A DNA stretch of 52,187 bases from a bacterium (GTDB lineage Bacteria > Verrucomicrobiota > Verrucomicrobiia > Limisphaerales > J093). The translations under genes were made by a program, and so were the position numbers. The notes beneath the pieces were generated by a model that was not told where the DNA came from, searched no databases, and saw only the letters and a list, made by a program, of their open reading frames with translations. Shown piece after piece: positions 17,101-24,766 of the stretch. Each line of letters opens with the position of its first letter. Within the stretch, counting starts at the first letter, position 1. The stretch lies in the NCBI GenBank assembly GCA_021823625.1, contig JAKANS010000010.1, positions 1 through 52,187 of the forward strand, given 5' to 3'.

Positions 17101-20007
17101 GACCGCCACAATGTCGGAGAGGTCAGCGGGCACATTCCTTTGGCCGTCAGAGCTGTCACCCCAAGTGAAGATGCTACTTGGGGTCTGCGCGAGGGTGGTG
17201 AAACTGAGAATGGACCCACGGGCGGTCCCTTGGGGATTTGAAGCTGCGACACGGAAGTAGTACGGAGTATCCGGAACTAGCTGAATCAAGGTCGCACTGA
17301 CCGGCATCTCGTTGGGTCCGATCGCCTGGCTAGGCGTTGAAGTGAACGTGGCAAGCGTCGGATCAGTACTCCACTCGAACCAGGCCGTGGTGGCCCATCC
17401 ATTCCCGTTGACGGTGCCGTTCATGGTGCCAGTGAAGGCACTGATTGAATTCGCTGCCAGCGTTGTGACGGTGGGCGCGTCACCTGGCCCTTGTTGAAGG
17501 TACGGATCGCTGTCTATCCACACGTCCGTTTGGGCGGGAAACAGCGCGATCGTCTTGTTCGGAGGCGTGGTCCAGCCGGAGATGATCTTGAACTGCACGA
17601 TATAGTCGCCGAGTGAAGAAACGGTGGTGATTGCGCCGCTGCTATGCCACTGGCTTTCCGAGGTCAATTTCCATTGCGCCCCTTGGTCTGCTGCGGCTTG
17701 CGGGACAATGCTGACCCGGATGGAACCGGCTCCAGATGAGTTGGTTGAAAAGCTGGCGGTGACGCCCCGGTAGCCGTTCATCGTTACCTGCGCGGCGTCG
17801 CCGGATTGGCTATCTACACCACTCCAGGAAGAAAACGAGTTGCCACTCGCGGCTTGGGCTACCAGCGACACGGGCTGACCGGGGTTGTACCACGCTGCGC
17901 TCGGCGTTGCCGTAACGTTGCCGCTGCCTGGCGGCGAGACCGTTATCGCGAGCTGGTACTGAGGCGCAAAGGTCGCGGTGTATGTTCGGTCGGCGCTCGG
18001 CGTAATGACCGTGTGCGCCTGGGTGCCGCCATCACTCCAAGACGCGAAGTTGTACCGTGTGTGTCCATCGGAACTGACTTGCGGGGAAGGTGAGTTGACA
18101 TTCAGCGTCTGGCCGGGCGTCCGGTTCACGGTCACCGGCGCCGGAGTGGCCGCGCCGTCGTCCACCGACACAAGAAGGCCAGGCGGTGTTGTCGCGATAG
18201 TGATTGCCACGGTGCCCGGCACGGAGGCCACGGTAAAGCTTGCTGCGATCACGGGGCTTGGATTGTACCCGGTCAAAAATGCTCGCGCCTTGACGGTTGC
18301 GGAACTCGTCAGCGTGAATGGGCCTGTATAGGCCGTGTCGCTCGTCGTCGGGTCGTTCCCGTTGAGAGTGTAGTGAATTTGCACCCCAACTGTGTCGCAC
18401 CCGAGCGTCACTTGAACGGGACCAGTCGAGCTGCCGCCGAAGGGCGAAATCGTGGGCCGGGCGACGGTTGGCATCGGGGTGACGGTGAAGTACTCAAGGT
18501 TTGATTCTTGGGAACCATAGACGACCTTGACACTCCACGTGCCGACCCCGCCGTCCACAATGATGTCGTAGTCGATCTGGGTGGCGTTCTGAAAGTGGAG
18601 CCGCGCCGGTACGGAATTGAATACCGAAGCACCGTGGGTAAAGACGAGCGTGGAACTGCTGGTAAAGCCGGAACCGTAAATGTGGAGCGTCTGTGTCTGC
18701 GGCGAAGGCAGCGGCTGGAGCTGGGCGGGTTCGACTTTGTCAATCGTGGGGGCAACCGACGGCGGGTCGGCTAAAGCGCGCACCTGCTGAATCGTGTCAT
18801 CAACCAGCACGAGTACTTTGGAGACTTCGCCAGGGAGTATGTCCATCATCTCCTGAGGGATCATGTTGATCTGCTCGCGGGCGTTGCTGGCGAAACTACG
18901 CGAAAGGTTCAACAAGCTTCCTACCTCCGGTTTGGCAAACGAGAATCCCAAGGAGGAAGCATTCTTGAGGATTTCATTGGCCTCCACTTGCCCGGCGATG
19001 ACCGCTTCGACGCTAAGGTTCAGGTTGACTTGTTCGGTCAGCAGGTCGGCAGCTTGCGAAAGGCCAGTGTCGGCTGTTTCTGCCAAGCGGACCCGCATTT
19101 CGATGTCCACGTTATCGGCGTAGGCGCCAAGCATGGTGGCGCGCCACCTTGCGAGAGCCGCGACGGAGCCGAGCGAATAGCTTACCGGACAAAGAATGGG
19201 CGACCCATCTTTGAGGAGGTAGGCCGAATAGCTGACCTGCGTGTTGCTGACTCTGGCATTGAGGAGATCGCTGCGGCGCGCCTCGACGAATTCCGCGATT
19301 TGCGAAATGGTCGCTGGAGGAAGTTGGCGCTGGCGCATCTCCGTGCTCAGAGCTTTCAGTTGGTCGAAGATGTGGTTTTTCGCCGCATACACCGTCGGCA
19401 AGACTTCGCCACCGCTGCGATCCGCCGTGCTCGTCTTATGGACGACTCGCAGCGGGCTCCATCCGGCAATACCGTTCAAATCGTTGAGAATGCTGTAACG
19501 GTAGCTGTCATAATCGAAGATGAGGTGGAGCGGAAAACCCGCATCCTCGGCACGGTCGAGCATGGTGGTGACGGCGGAGTTGTAAGCGGGGCCGTCGATG
19601 GCCAATTGGAGGTTTTGACCATCCTGCCAGAACCGGTCGAAGCTGGTGGCCAGTGAGAAGATCTTCTTGCCAGAATCAACCGCTTGCAGCGAAGTTTTAA
19701 CCCACGACCGAACCGAAGTCGGCTTCTTGATCGAGATGGTGGTTAAGCCGTCATACACCGCGCGGGCGATGTCGAGGAACGGGCTAAACCAGTCACTCCA
19801 GCGGGCTGACACTTGGATATTCTTTGCGTCGGCGAAAGCGCGGGCGTTGGCCTCCAAGTCCTGATCGATCTTGGTGACGGCTTGAATCTTGAGGGAATCC
19901 AACGCGTTGGCGACATCGTCGGCTGGTATATTCTGGGCTATGGCGTGCGTGACCGACATTGCAGCCAAAACGAGCGGAATGGTCTGGAACGGTTTCATTG
20001 GAGTCAT
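14197..20007 (-). CDS. Giant exported multidomain protein with RCC1, Ig-like and MBG repeats
   Basis: 1936 residues with a signal peptide (PFQTIPLVLAAMSVTHAIAQ); the ATG at 19998 is an alternative start. Rough domain order: a helical region 30-410; IPT/TIG-like 416-509; a chitobiase-type C-terminal-like domain 512-602 (IHYTLNGNDPTTSDTAYTGP); InlB-B-type repeats 605-760 (YTATFAPQYQLAITVSPPGSG); an FN3-like part 839-945; about six RCC1 blades 946-1212 (VVAWGRD, AIAAGDFHSLALKRDGTIVG); an Ig-like domain 1212-1305 (PLTYQWRLNGTDLPGE); a series of MBG domains with one YDG domain 1309-1869; and a C-terminal domain ending DDANASDAARFYRVRV, often seen at the end of large secreted Verrucomicrobial proteins. 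It is probably cell-surface or extracellular. The incomplete RCC1 propeller and the adhesin-like modules suggest binding rather than catalysis. No partner gene is visible. Confidence 0.88.
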   Translation of the reverse strand: MTPMKPFQTIPLVLAAMSVTHAIAQNIPADDVANALDSLKIQAVTKIDQDLEANARAFADAKNIQVSARWSDWFSPFLDIARAVYDGLTTISIKKPTSVRSWVKTSLQAVDSGKKIFSLATSFDRFWQDGQNLQLAIDGPAYNSAVTTMLDRAEDAGFPLHLIFDYDSYRYSILNDLNGIAGWSPLRVVHKTSTADRSGGEVLPTVYAAKNHIFDQLKALSTEMRQRQLPPATISQIAEFVEARRSDLLNARVSNTQVSYSAYLLKDGSPILCPVSYSLGSVAALARWRATMLGAYADNVDIEMRVRLAETADTGLSQAADLLTEQVNLNLSVEAVIAGQVEANEILKNASSLGFSFAKPEVGSLLNLSRSFASNAREQINMIPQEMMDILPGEVSKVLVLVDDTIQQVRALADPPSVAPTIDKVEPAQLQPLPSPQTQTLHIYGSGFTSSSTLVFTHGASVFNSVPARLHFQNATQIDYDIIVDGGVGTWSVKVVYGSQESNLEYFTVTPMPTVARPTISPFGGSSTGPVQVTLGCDTVGVQIHYTLNGNDPTTSDTAYTGPFTLTSSATVKARAFLTGYNPSPVIAASFTVASVPGTVAITIATTPPGLLVSVDDGAATPAPVTVNRTPGQTLNVNSPSPQVSSDGHTRYNFASWSDGGTQAHTVITPSADRTYTATFAPQYQLAITVSPPGSGNVTATPSAAWYNPGQPVSLVAQAASGNSFSSWSGVDSQSGDAAQVTMNGYRGVTASFSTNSSGAGSIRVSIVPQAAADQGAQWKLTSESQWHSSGAITTVSSLGDYIVQFKIISGWTTPPNKTIALFPAQTDVWIDSDPYLQQGPGDAPTVTTLAANSISAFTGTMNGTVNGNGWATTAWFEWSTDPTLATFTSTPSQAIGPNEMPVSATLIQLVPDTPYYFRVAASNPQGTARGSILSFTTLAQTPSSIFTWGDSSDGQRNVPADLSDIVAVAAGGFHALALSGEGKVSAWGLGSDGQTSVPTDLQNVVAVSAGLRHSVALRADGSVTVWGGNDLGQRNVPGGLSGAVAIVASSYHTLALKNDGTVVGWGRNDSGQSSPPPGLSGVIAIAAGDFHSLALKRDGTIVGWGSDADGELDIPPGLDDVVGIAASVGYSLALRNDGTVVAWGFNGYGETSIPPSLNDVVSIAAGAYHCLALKRDGTVVAWGRDVSGQIDVPPGLPTVGGISAGNSFSMALANASPPVIIQQPQSATISPGGTVLFKVSAVCAVPLTYQWRLNGTDLPGETSSTLLLSSAKVTNSGSYSVAVTGLAGTRMSAAALLQVTASPFTVLWANPPDITYGVALSPAQLNATASIPGGFTYNPTAGAVLPAGNAQLLTATFTPSDTTTYQSTTATVTINVLKATLAVAASDSNRPYGTPNPDFSGAITGVQNGDNITATYACSATPGSPVGTYSISPTVHDPDGKLGNYALSTANGTLTVTPAALVVSTSNAGRTYGAANPVFTGTVTGVQNGDNITANYSCSATFTSPVGQYAIVPTLSDPGGKLGNYSVTLNNGALSVSPAPLIVTADNENRAYGTPNPSFTGIVDGVQNGDNFTASFFCSATPTGPVGNYLIIPSLNDPGGSLGNYNVTLNNGILTVTQAPAAVTLNPATLTQVYDGMPKVVVADTTPSGLAVTFTYSDNLTPPTAAGNYAVIATVNDANYTGSASGTLKVSRVALTVTGITAANKPYDGTIIATITGTPTLVGVIGGDAVTITGTPVGTFENKNVGNNKPVTVTGLSWGGANAGNYMLSVPALSASITPAPLVVTADNKTRAFGTANPPLTGTVTGLQTGDPITATYNCTATTTSPAGSYPIVPILVDPANDLANYNVTLNNGTLTITPLELKLAGLAFDSRHFGLSIATEAGLKYTLEYTVSLTAPVWAPVKTVTGNGSVLSLDDANASDAARFYRVRVEPQGP

Positions 20008-20623
20008 CTATGTTCGCGCCCTCGGCCTGCCCGGAACAGAAGGGGCGTGACTACTCACGCCCCAGAACAGGCACGGGAATGCCTTGAAAGGAACGCTTTC
20101 GGCACGCCCGAGTGGGCGTGCTTCCAGCGCCGTCCTTTCAATGAAATTTCCCGTTTCGTTCTGGACAGCGGTCGAAGCTCGCAAATGGTTTTGGGTATTG
20201 GCCTACATGCTTTTCTTTTCGGAACAGACGCGATGTAACGCCGCCAGCCGCAAGCCTTTTTCACTTTGCTGGCTACAAGAATTCCCGCCGGCCAAGCGGG
20301 CAGACATTTCGCCGGCACGCGGGGTTGGCGCCCATTTCAGTCCAGCAAGCCAGGGCTCCGCATGAGCCGTTTGGATTGCGCATTGCCAATCGCTGATTGC
20401 CAAGGGCCGATTGGCACGGCACTGCCGGCGGAGGAGCAACCTTCGGACTTCGGCCTCGGTTTCCGTCATTCCTGAGTTCTAAACTCAATCTTCGTCCTGG
20501 AGTCGCGGTGGTTAAGATGGAGTGGATCGAGAAGTCTCGCCCCACCAGCGCGTTGAGGTTGCGGGGCTTGGCAGGAGCCTCGCCCTACCGGCGCCGCGGA
20601 ATGTTGCTGCCCGCCGGTCGCGG
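20008..20623. other. Gene-free interval with hairpins and repeat debris
   Basis: 616 bases between the giant protein and the Tat oxidoreductase. It holds two GC-rich hairpins (20042-20139) and, around 20470-20600, an inverted and partial copy of the repeat found at 13505-14160 (the stretch GTCTCGCCCCACCAGCG is the reverse complement of CGCTGGTGGGGCGAGAC at 14134). No open frame here looks like a gene. Confidence 0.7.
20042..20139. repeat. Pair of REP-like hairpins
   Basis: The first hairpin is GGGGCGTGA-CTAC-TCACGCCCC (20042-20063), a perfect 9-bp stem. The second is an extended foldback 20086-20139, with GAAAGGA/TCCTTTC at its base and GCACGCCC-GAGT-GGGCGTGC at its tip. Both carry the GGGCGTG core, so they look like two units of one repeat family. 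They lie just upstream of the giant gene (minus strand). Confidence 0.7.
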
Positions 20624-21907
20624 TCACACGCTCGGTTTCCAACCCTTGCGATATTCGCGCTGCCAGAGCTTCGCTGCGCCTTTGTCGCCAACGATGTGTC
20701 CCGTCTGCGGATCGCAGTTCACCGTCCGGCCCACGCGCCAGGCGATGTTGCCGAGGTGGCAGAGCAGGGTGCTCTTGTGCCCGTGCTCGATGTCCGCGTT
20801 CGGGCGCGCGCCTGACCGGACGCAATCGAGGAAGTTCTGCAGGTGGGGGGCGTCGCTGCCGGAACCGGTGATGGTGCCGGCGGGTTTGTCCTGGGCGTCA
20901 AAGAGCGTGTATTTCGAGCCGTCGGTGACCAACGTGCCCTGGTCTCCGTAAAACGCCGCGCCGAACGACGAGTCCTCGAAGCCGTGACGCTGGCAGCTCC
21001 GGCCCTCCCAGGAAATCGCCTTGTCGCCGAAGTCGAAGGTCACGACGTTCGTGTCCGGCGTTTCCTGGTCGTCGTCGAAATAGTACCGCCCGCCGCCGGA
21101 GGTGATGCGCCGCGGGAACTGCACGCCCAGCCCCCACCGGCAGAGGTCGAGGGCGTGGATGCCGTTGTTGCCCAGCTCGCCGGTGCCCCAATGCCAGAAC
21201 CAGTGCCAGTTGTAATGCACGACGTTGTCACGGAACGGCCGCTCGGGCGCGGGGCCCTGCCAGAGTTCCCAATCCAGCCAGGCGGGCACGGGCGCGGGTT
21301 TGCCGTGGCCGATGGAGCCCCGCGTGGCGGTGTACCAGGCGCGCGCGAACAGCACCCGGCCGATCGTGCCACCGCGGACCTTCTCGATCGCCTCAACGAT
21401 TTGCGGCGCCGACCGCCGCTGCGTTCCGACCTGGACGACGCGGTTGAACTTCCGCGCCGCGGCGATCATCAATTCGCCCTCGTGCGGGTTGTGGCAGGCC
21501 GGTTTTTCGACATAGACGTGTTTGCCGGCGGCGCAAGCCAGGATCGTGGCCGGTCCGTGCCAATGGTCTGGCGCGGCCACCACCAGCGCATCCACGTCAC
21601 GGTCTTCGAGGATGTGGCGGAAGTCCCGGGTCGTCTTCGGCGCGGGGCGGTCCGCGCCGCCGGCGGCCTTCACGCCTTTGGCGATCGCGCGCTCGTCCAC
21701 GTCGCAGACATAGGCAATCTCGGCGTCCGCGAGCCGGGTGAAACCGCCGACGAGGTCGCTGCCACGGCCGTTGACCCCCATCACGCCGAGACGGAGGCGG
21801 TTGTTGGCCCCAAAGACGCGGGGCGCCAGGAATTGAATGCCAGCACAGGCGGCGGAAGCCAGAGTCGCCTGACGGAGGAACGTGCGTCGCGGAACGGGAG
21901 TTTGCAT
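20624..21907 (-). CDS. Tat-exported Gfo/Idh/MocA family oxidoreductase
   Basis: 427 residues from the ATG at 21907. The N-terminus VPRRTFLRQATLASAACAG is a twin-arginine signal, so the folded protein is exported with its cofactor. The Rossmann start is LRLGVMGVNGRGSDLVGGF (about 38-56), followed by the Asp of the NAD(P) pocket in AYVCDVDE, and VEKPACHNPHEGELMIAAARKFNRVVQVGTQRRS (about 133-166) with the EKP motif and its conserved lysine. The C-terminal half (WLDWELWQGPAPERPF, HYNWHWFWHWGTGELGNNGIHALDLCRWGL) is typical of Verrucomicrobial and Planctomycete sugar-oxidoreductase paralogues. It probably oxidises or rearranges a carbohydrate in the periplasm. A longer frame reaching 22720 is rejected because it would run over the sigma factor. 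Confidence 0.93.
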   Translation of the reverse strand: MQTPVPRRTFLRQATLASAACAGIQFLAPRVFGANNRLRLGVMGVNGRGSDLVGGFTRLADAEIAYVCDVDERAIAKGVKAAGGADRPAPKTTRDFRHILEDRDVDALVVAAPDHWHGPATILACAAGKHVYVEKPACHNPHEGELMIAAARKFNRVVQVGTQRRSAPQIVEAIEKVRGGTIGRVLFARAWYTATRGSIGHGKPAPVPAWLDWELWQGPAPERPFRDNVVHYNWHWFWHWGTGELGNNGIHALDLCRWGLGVQFPRRITSGGGRYYFDDDQETPDTNVVTFDFGDKAISWEGRSCQRHGFEDSSFGAAFYGDQGTLVTDGSKYTLFDAQDKPAGTITGSGSDAPHLQNFLDCVRSGARPNADIEHGHKSTLLCHLGNIAWRVGRTVNCDPQTGHIVGDKGAAKLWQREYRKGWKPSV

Positions 21908-22091
21908 GGCCCGACCTTCGTCGAGTCGGGCTTTACCGTCAACGCTCCGGCAGTTTGGCGCGAATCCGGGGTTGATCGGTTCGCCATCAGTCACCGGTCC
22001 GGTCGGTCTTTGCGCGCCTGGCGTTCGCCTTGACCGCGGCCCACGCGGGTTCGCACACTGGTGACCGCAACCTTGCCGGGCGACCGCGGTC

Positions 22092-22757
22092 ATGGCGGGG
22101 TTCTCCAAGATGGATACCGACGCACTCGAATCTATTCCCGACGCCGAGTTGGTCCGCCGCGCGAAGGCGGGCGAGCTGGCGGCCTTCGAGGCGTTGGCCA
22201 ACCGGTACGAGCAACGCGTGTACGCCCTCGCCCGGCGCATCCTCCGCCATCCACAGGACGCGGAAGATGTCACGCAGCAGGCCTTTCTCAGCGCCTTGGA
22301 GCACCTCGATGGCTTTCGCGAGGAAGCCAGCTTCAGCACCTGGCTGCTCCGCATTGCCACGTTCGCGGCCCTGAAGGTGATCCGGAAACGCAACGGCCTC
22401 GAGGTCGTTTCGCTGGATGAGGCCACCGAGGCCAGCCCGGACCGCGACAGCATTCCGCACCCGGAGTACATCGCGGACTGGCGCGAGTCGCCGGAGCGCC
22501 TGGTCAGCCGCAACGAAACCCGCCGGCTGATCGACGAAGCGCTGGATGAGCTGGACGAAAAACATCGCGTGGTGTTCCTCCTCCGCGACGTGGAAGGTCT
22601 TTCCGTGCGGGAGACGGCGGAGGCGCTCGGCCTCAGCGAGGTCAACGTGAAGGTGCGTCTCCTGCGGGCGCGGCTGCAGTTGCGAGAGCGCCTCACGCAA
22701 GCGTTCGGCGACCCGGCCAAACGCCTGGCCCCGCACGCTCACGGCGAGGCAGTCTAA
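22092..22757 (+). CDS. ECF-type RNA polymerase sigma factor
   Basis: 221 residues (an ATG at 22110 is possible). Region 2 is AKAGELAAFEALANRYEQRVYALARRILRHPQDAEDVTQQAFLSALEHLDGFREEASFSTWLLRIA (about 25-90), including the DAEDVTQQAF core and the FSTWL element for -10 melting. Region 4 is LDELDEKHRVVFLLRDVEGLSVRETAEALGLSEVNVKVRLLRARLQLRERL (about 154-204), a helix-turn-helix for the -35. The linker is rather long. No zinc-finger anti-sigma factor follows, although many ECF factors have one next door. The next gene on the same strand is the tetraheme cytochrome 299 bases on. Whether it controls that cluster is unknown. Confidence 0.93.
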   Translation: MAGFSKMDTDALESIPDAELVRRAKAGELAAFEALANRYEQRVYALARRILRHPQDAEDVTQQAFLSALEHLDGFREEASFSTWLLRIATFAALKVIRKRNGLEVVSLDEATEASPDRDSIPHPEYIADWRESPERLVSRNETRRLIDEALDELDEKHRVVFLLRDVEGLSVRETAEALGLSEVNVKVRLLRARLQLRERLTQAFGDPAKRLAPHAHGEAV

Positions 22758-22958
22758 GCCCGCAGGGGTCGGCGCTCGGCGTTCAGCCAAGGCAATCCCG
22801 ATCGCCCCCACAGCGCACGGCAGGCTGGAGCTCGTCCAAAGTACAGTTGCCGCCGTAGGCCAAATCGACCAGTCCAGGTGGTGGAGTGCTCGCGCCGGAA
22901 TCGCAGGCCTGGATTGGGGTGAACTGGCTCGCCGGAGGTCGGCTGGAAAACCGTGAAT

Positions 22959-22972
22959 TTGAGTTGAATCAA
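22959..22972 (+). promoter_or_regulatory. FNR/CRP-family-like box upstream of the octaheme respiratory operon
   Basis: TTGAGTTGAATCAA matches the FNR consensus TTGAT-N4-ATCAA at nine of ten fixed positions. It lies 84 bases before the ATG of the tetraheme cytochrome, a usual place for an activator site. It fits an anaerobic respiratory operon. One-site matches can arise by chance. Confidence 0.5.
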
Positions 22973-23056
22973 GGGAATCCGGAGTAGAGCTTCCCATGAA
23001 CGCTCAATCGTCGTTTAACTCCCCTCGTCGCACGAACCCGGTAATGTGAATCAAAC

Positions 23057-23785
23057 ATGCTGCCAGCGGACCCAACTTCGAAGGAGTCTCACGCCCGCAA
23101 AGCCGTTTCCGCGCGCGGGCGATCCGGGCGTTGGCTGGCGACCGGGATTGCGCTGGTGCTTGCCGTGGCGACCTGGAGGGGACTGCACGCGCAGGGGGGG
23201 CGCGACGCTACCGCGGGGCCGCGGTCAGAGGTCAAATTGCCAGCCGTGCCCCGGCCCGCGACGGCCCGACCCGAGGTGGGGCTTCCGGGCGACGCCTATC
23301 TGGACCGGACTCCGCCCCGGCAAACCAAGGGCCTGGACCTGGTGCGGGCGGGTTGGACTTACAATTGCATGGAGTGCCACAAGCTCTTCCCCGCAAGGTG
23401 GCATTACGACCGGCCCATGACCGAGCATCAGGACGTCAAGCTCGACCACGGCAACAACCGGTTCTGCCTGAACTGCCACCATCCCGCCAATCGCAATGCC
23501 TTCGTGGATTACGACGGCTCGCAGATCGCCGAGGCCGACGTCGTCCTGCTCTGCGCCAAGTGCCACGGGCCGATCTACCGCGACTGGCAGGCGGGCGTAC
23601 ATGGTCGCAGCAACGGGTTCTGGAAGGCCGGCGAAGGTCCGAAGACGAAACTGCGGTGCATTCAATGCCACGATCCTCACAGCCCCAAGTTCCGGCCGCT
23701 GCCGCCGCTGGCGCCCCTCCGCTATCCTCCGCGTGCGGCCAATCCGCCCGTGGCGGGCGAAGGCGCAGCCGTCGGCCAACACTGA
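23057..23785 (+). CDS. Membrane-anchored tetraheme cytochrome c
   Basis: 242 residues. An N-terminal membrane anchor or uncleaved signal (WLATGIALVLAVATW, about 26-40) is followed by a Pro-rich linker and four CxxCH heme sites at Cys104 (CMECH), Cys137 (CLNCHH), Cys166 (CAKCH) and Cys201 (CIQCH). The C-terminus is Pro/Ala-rich. Spacing and the motif CAKCHGPIYRDWQAGVHG are like small multiheme electron-transfer cytochromes that sit beside NrfC/NrfD-type complexes (NrfB-like in role, not in sequence). It starts the operon cytochrome - ferredoxin - NrfD - octaheme cytochrome; the ferredoxin gene begins six bases after its stop. It likely passes electrons from the membrane complex to the octaheme enzyme in the periplasm. 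Confidence 0.9.
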   Translation: MLPADPTSKESHARKAVSARGRSGRWLATGIALVLAVATWRGLHAQGGRDATAGPRSEVKLPAVPRPATARPEVGLPGDAYLDRTPPRQTKGLDLVRAGWTYNCMECHKLFPARWHYDRPMTEHQDVKLDHGNNRFCLNCHHPANRNAFVDYDGSQIAEADVVLLCAKCHGPIYRDWQAGVHGRSNGFWKAGEGPKTKLRCIQCHDPHSPKFRPLPPLAPLRYPPRAANPPVAGEGAAVGQH

Positions 23786-23791
23786 ACCGCG

Positions 23792-24766
23792 ATGAGTCAC
23801 GAACCGCGAAATGAAGTGAGTCCGAAGACCATCGAACAGGTCTATCGGCCGGTCACGCGCCGCACGTTTTTGAAAGGCGCCGCCGCCTCGATGGTCGGCG
23901 TTGCGGGGTTGATGGCGGCGTTGAAACCTCTGCTCGCGCTCGAGCAGGGCGAGGCCACACTCGACGATCTGCTTCAGAAGCACTACCGGGAACTGACGCC
24001 GCAGGAGATGCAGCGCATCCTCCAGCGCCTCGAGGACAAATGCCAGCGGGCCTACGGCGTGCGCCCGGCCATCCGTGATGCGAGGCCCCTGGAGGGGGTG
24101 GAATTCGGTTACGCGCTGAATCTCACTCGCTGCATCGGCTGCCGACGCTGCGCCCATGCCTGCCTCAAGGAAAACAACCAGTCCCGCGACGACGCCAATG
24201 ACATCGAGATGTCTTACATCCGCGTGCTGGAGATGAACAAAGGCGCCATCAATCTTGAGACCTCAAACGTTTACTACGACCCGGAGCAGGTTCCGCAGAA
24301 GGACAAGTATTACATGCCGGTGCAGTGCCACCAGTGCCGCCAGTCGCCCTGCACCCAGGTCTGTCCGGTGCAGGCGACCTGGCAGGAACCGGATGGGTTG
24401 GTGGTGGTGGACTACAACTGGTGCATCGGCTGCCGTTACTGCATGGCGGCTTGTCCCTACGAGGCCCGCCGCTTCAACTACAAGCGGCCGACGATCGTGA
24501 AGGACGCGATCAATCCGAACCAGGCTTACCTCAGCAACCGCATCCGCCCCAAAGGCGTCGTGGAGAAATGCACGTTCTGCCTCCAGCGCACGCGCGCCGG
24601 CAAGTATCCGGCGTGTCTGGAGGTCTGCCCCACCGGCGCCCGCGTGTTCGGCAACTTGCTCGATCCGGCCAGCGAGATCAGCTATATCCTCAAGAACAAG
24701 CGGGTGTACCTCCTCAAAGAGGAGGTCGGCACGCTTCCGCGGTTCTACTACTTCTTCGACCAATGA
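23792..24766 (+). CDS. Tat-exported four-[4Fe-4S] ferredoxin subunit (NrfC/PsrB/DsrO-like)
   Basis: 324 residues with a twin-arginine signal (VTRRTFLKGAAASMVGVAGLMAAL). Sixteen cysteines fall in the four sets expected for four [4Fe-4S] clusters: C114-C117-C120-C124, C179-C182-C187-C191, C211-C214-C217-C221, and C260-C263-C275-C279. This is the electron-transfer subunit layout of NrfC, PsrB, TtrB and DsrO. It has a longer N-terminal part than usual (helical, 50-90). Its stop codon overlaps the start of the NrfD-like gene (ATGA), so the two are translated together and form a membrane complex facing the periplasm. Electrons would pass from the NrfD quinol site through these clusters to the neighbouring cytochromes. 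Confidence 0.93.
   Translation: MSHEPRNEVSPKTIEQVYRPVTRRTFLKGAAASMVGVAGLMAALKPLLALEQGEATLDDLLQKHYRELTPQEMQRILQRLEDKCQRAYGVRPAIRDARPLEGVEFGYALNLTRCIGCRRCAHACLKENNQSRDDANDIEMSYIRVLEMNKGAINLETSNVYYDPEQVPQKDKYYMPVQCHQCRQSPCTQVCPVQATWQEPDGLVVVDYNWCIGCRYCMAACPYEARRFNYKRPTIVKDAINPNQAYLSNRIRPKGVVEKCTFCLQRTRAGKYPACLEVCPTGARVFGNLLDPASEISYILKNKRVYLLKEEVGTLPRFYYFFDQ

Noticed and set aside
20624-22720. A longer oxidoreductase frame starting inside the sigma-factor gene
   Set aside because: The residues before the Tat signal are Ser/Arg-rich nonsense antisense to the ECF sigma factor.
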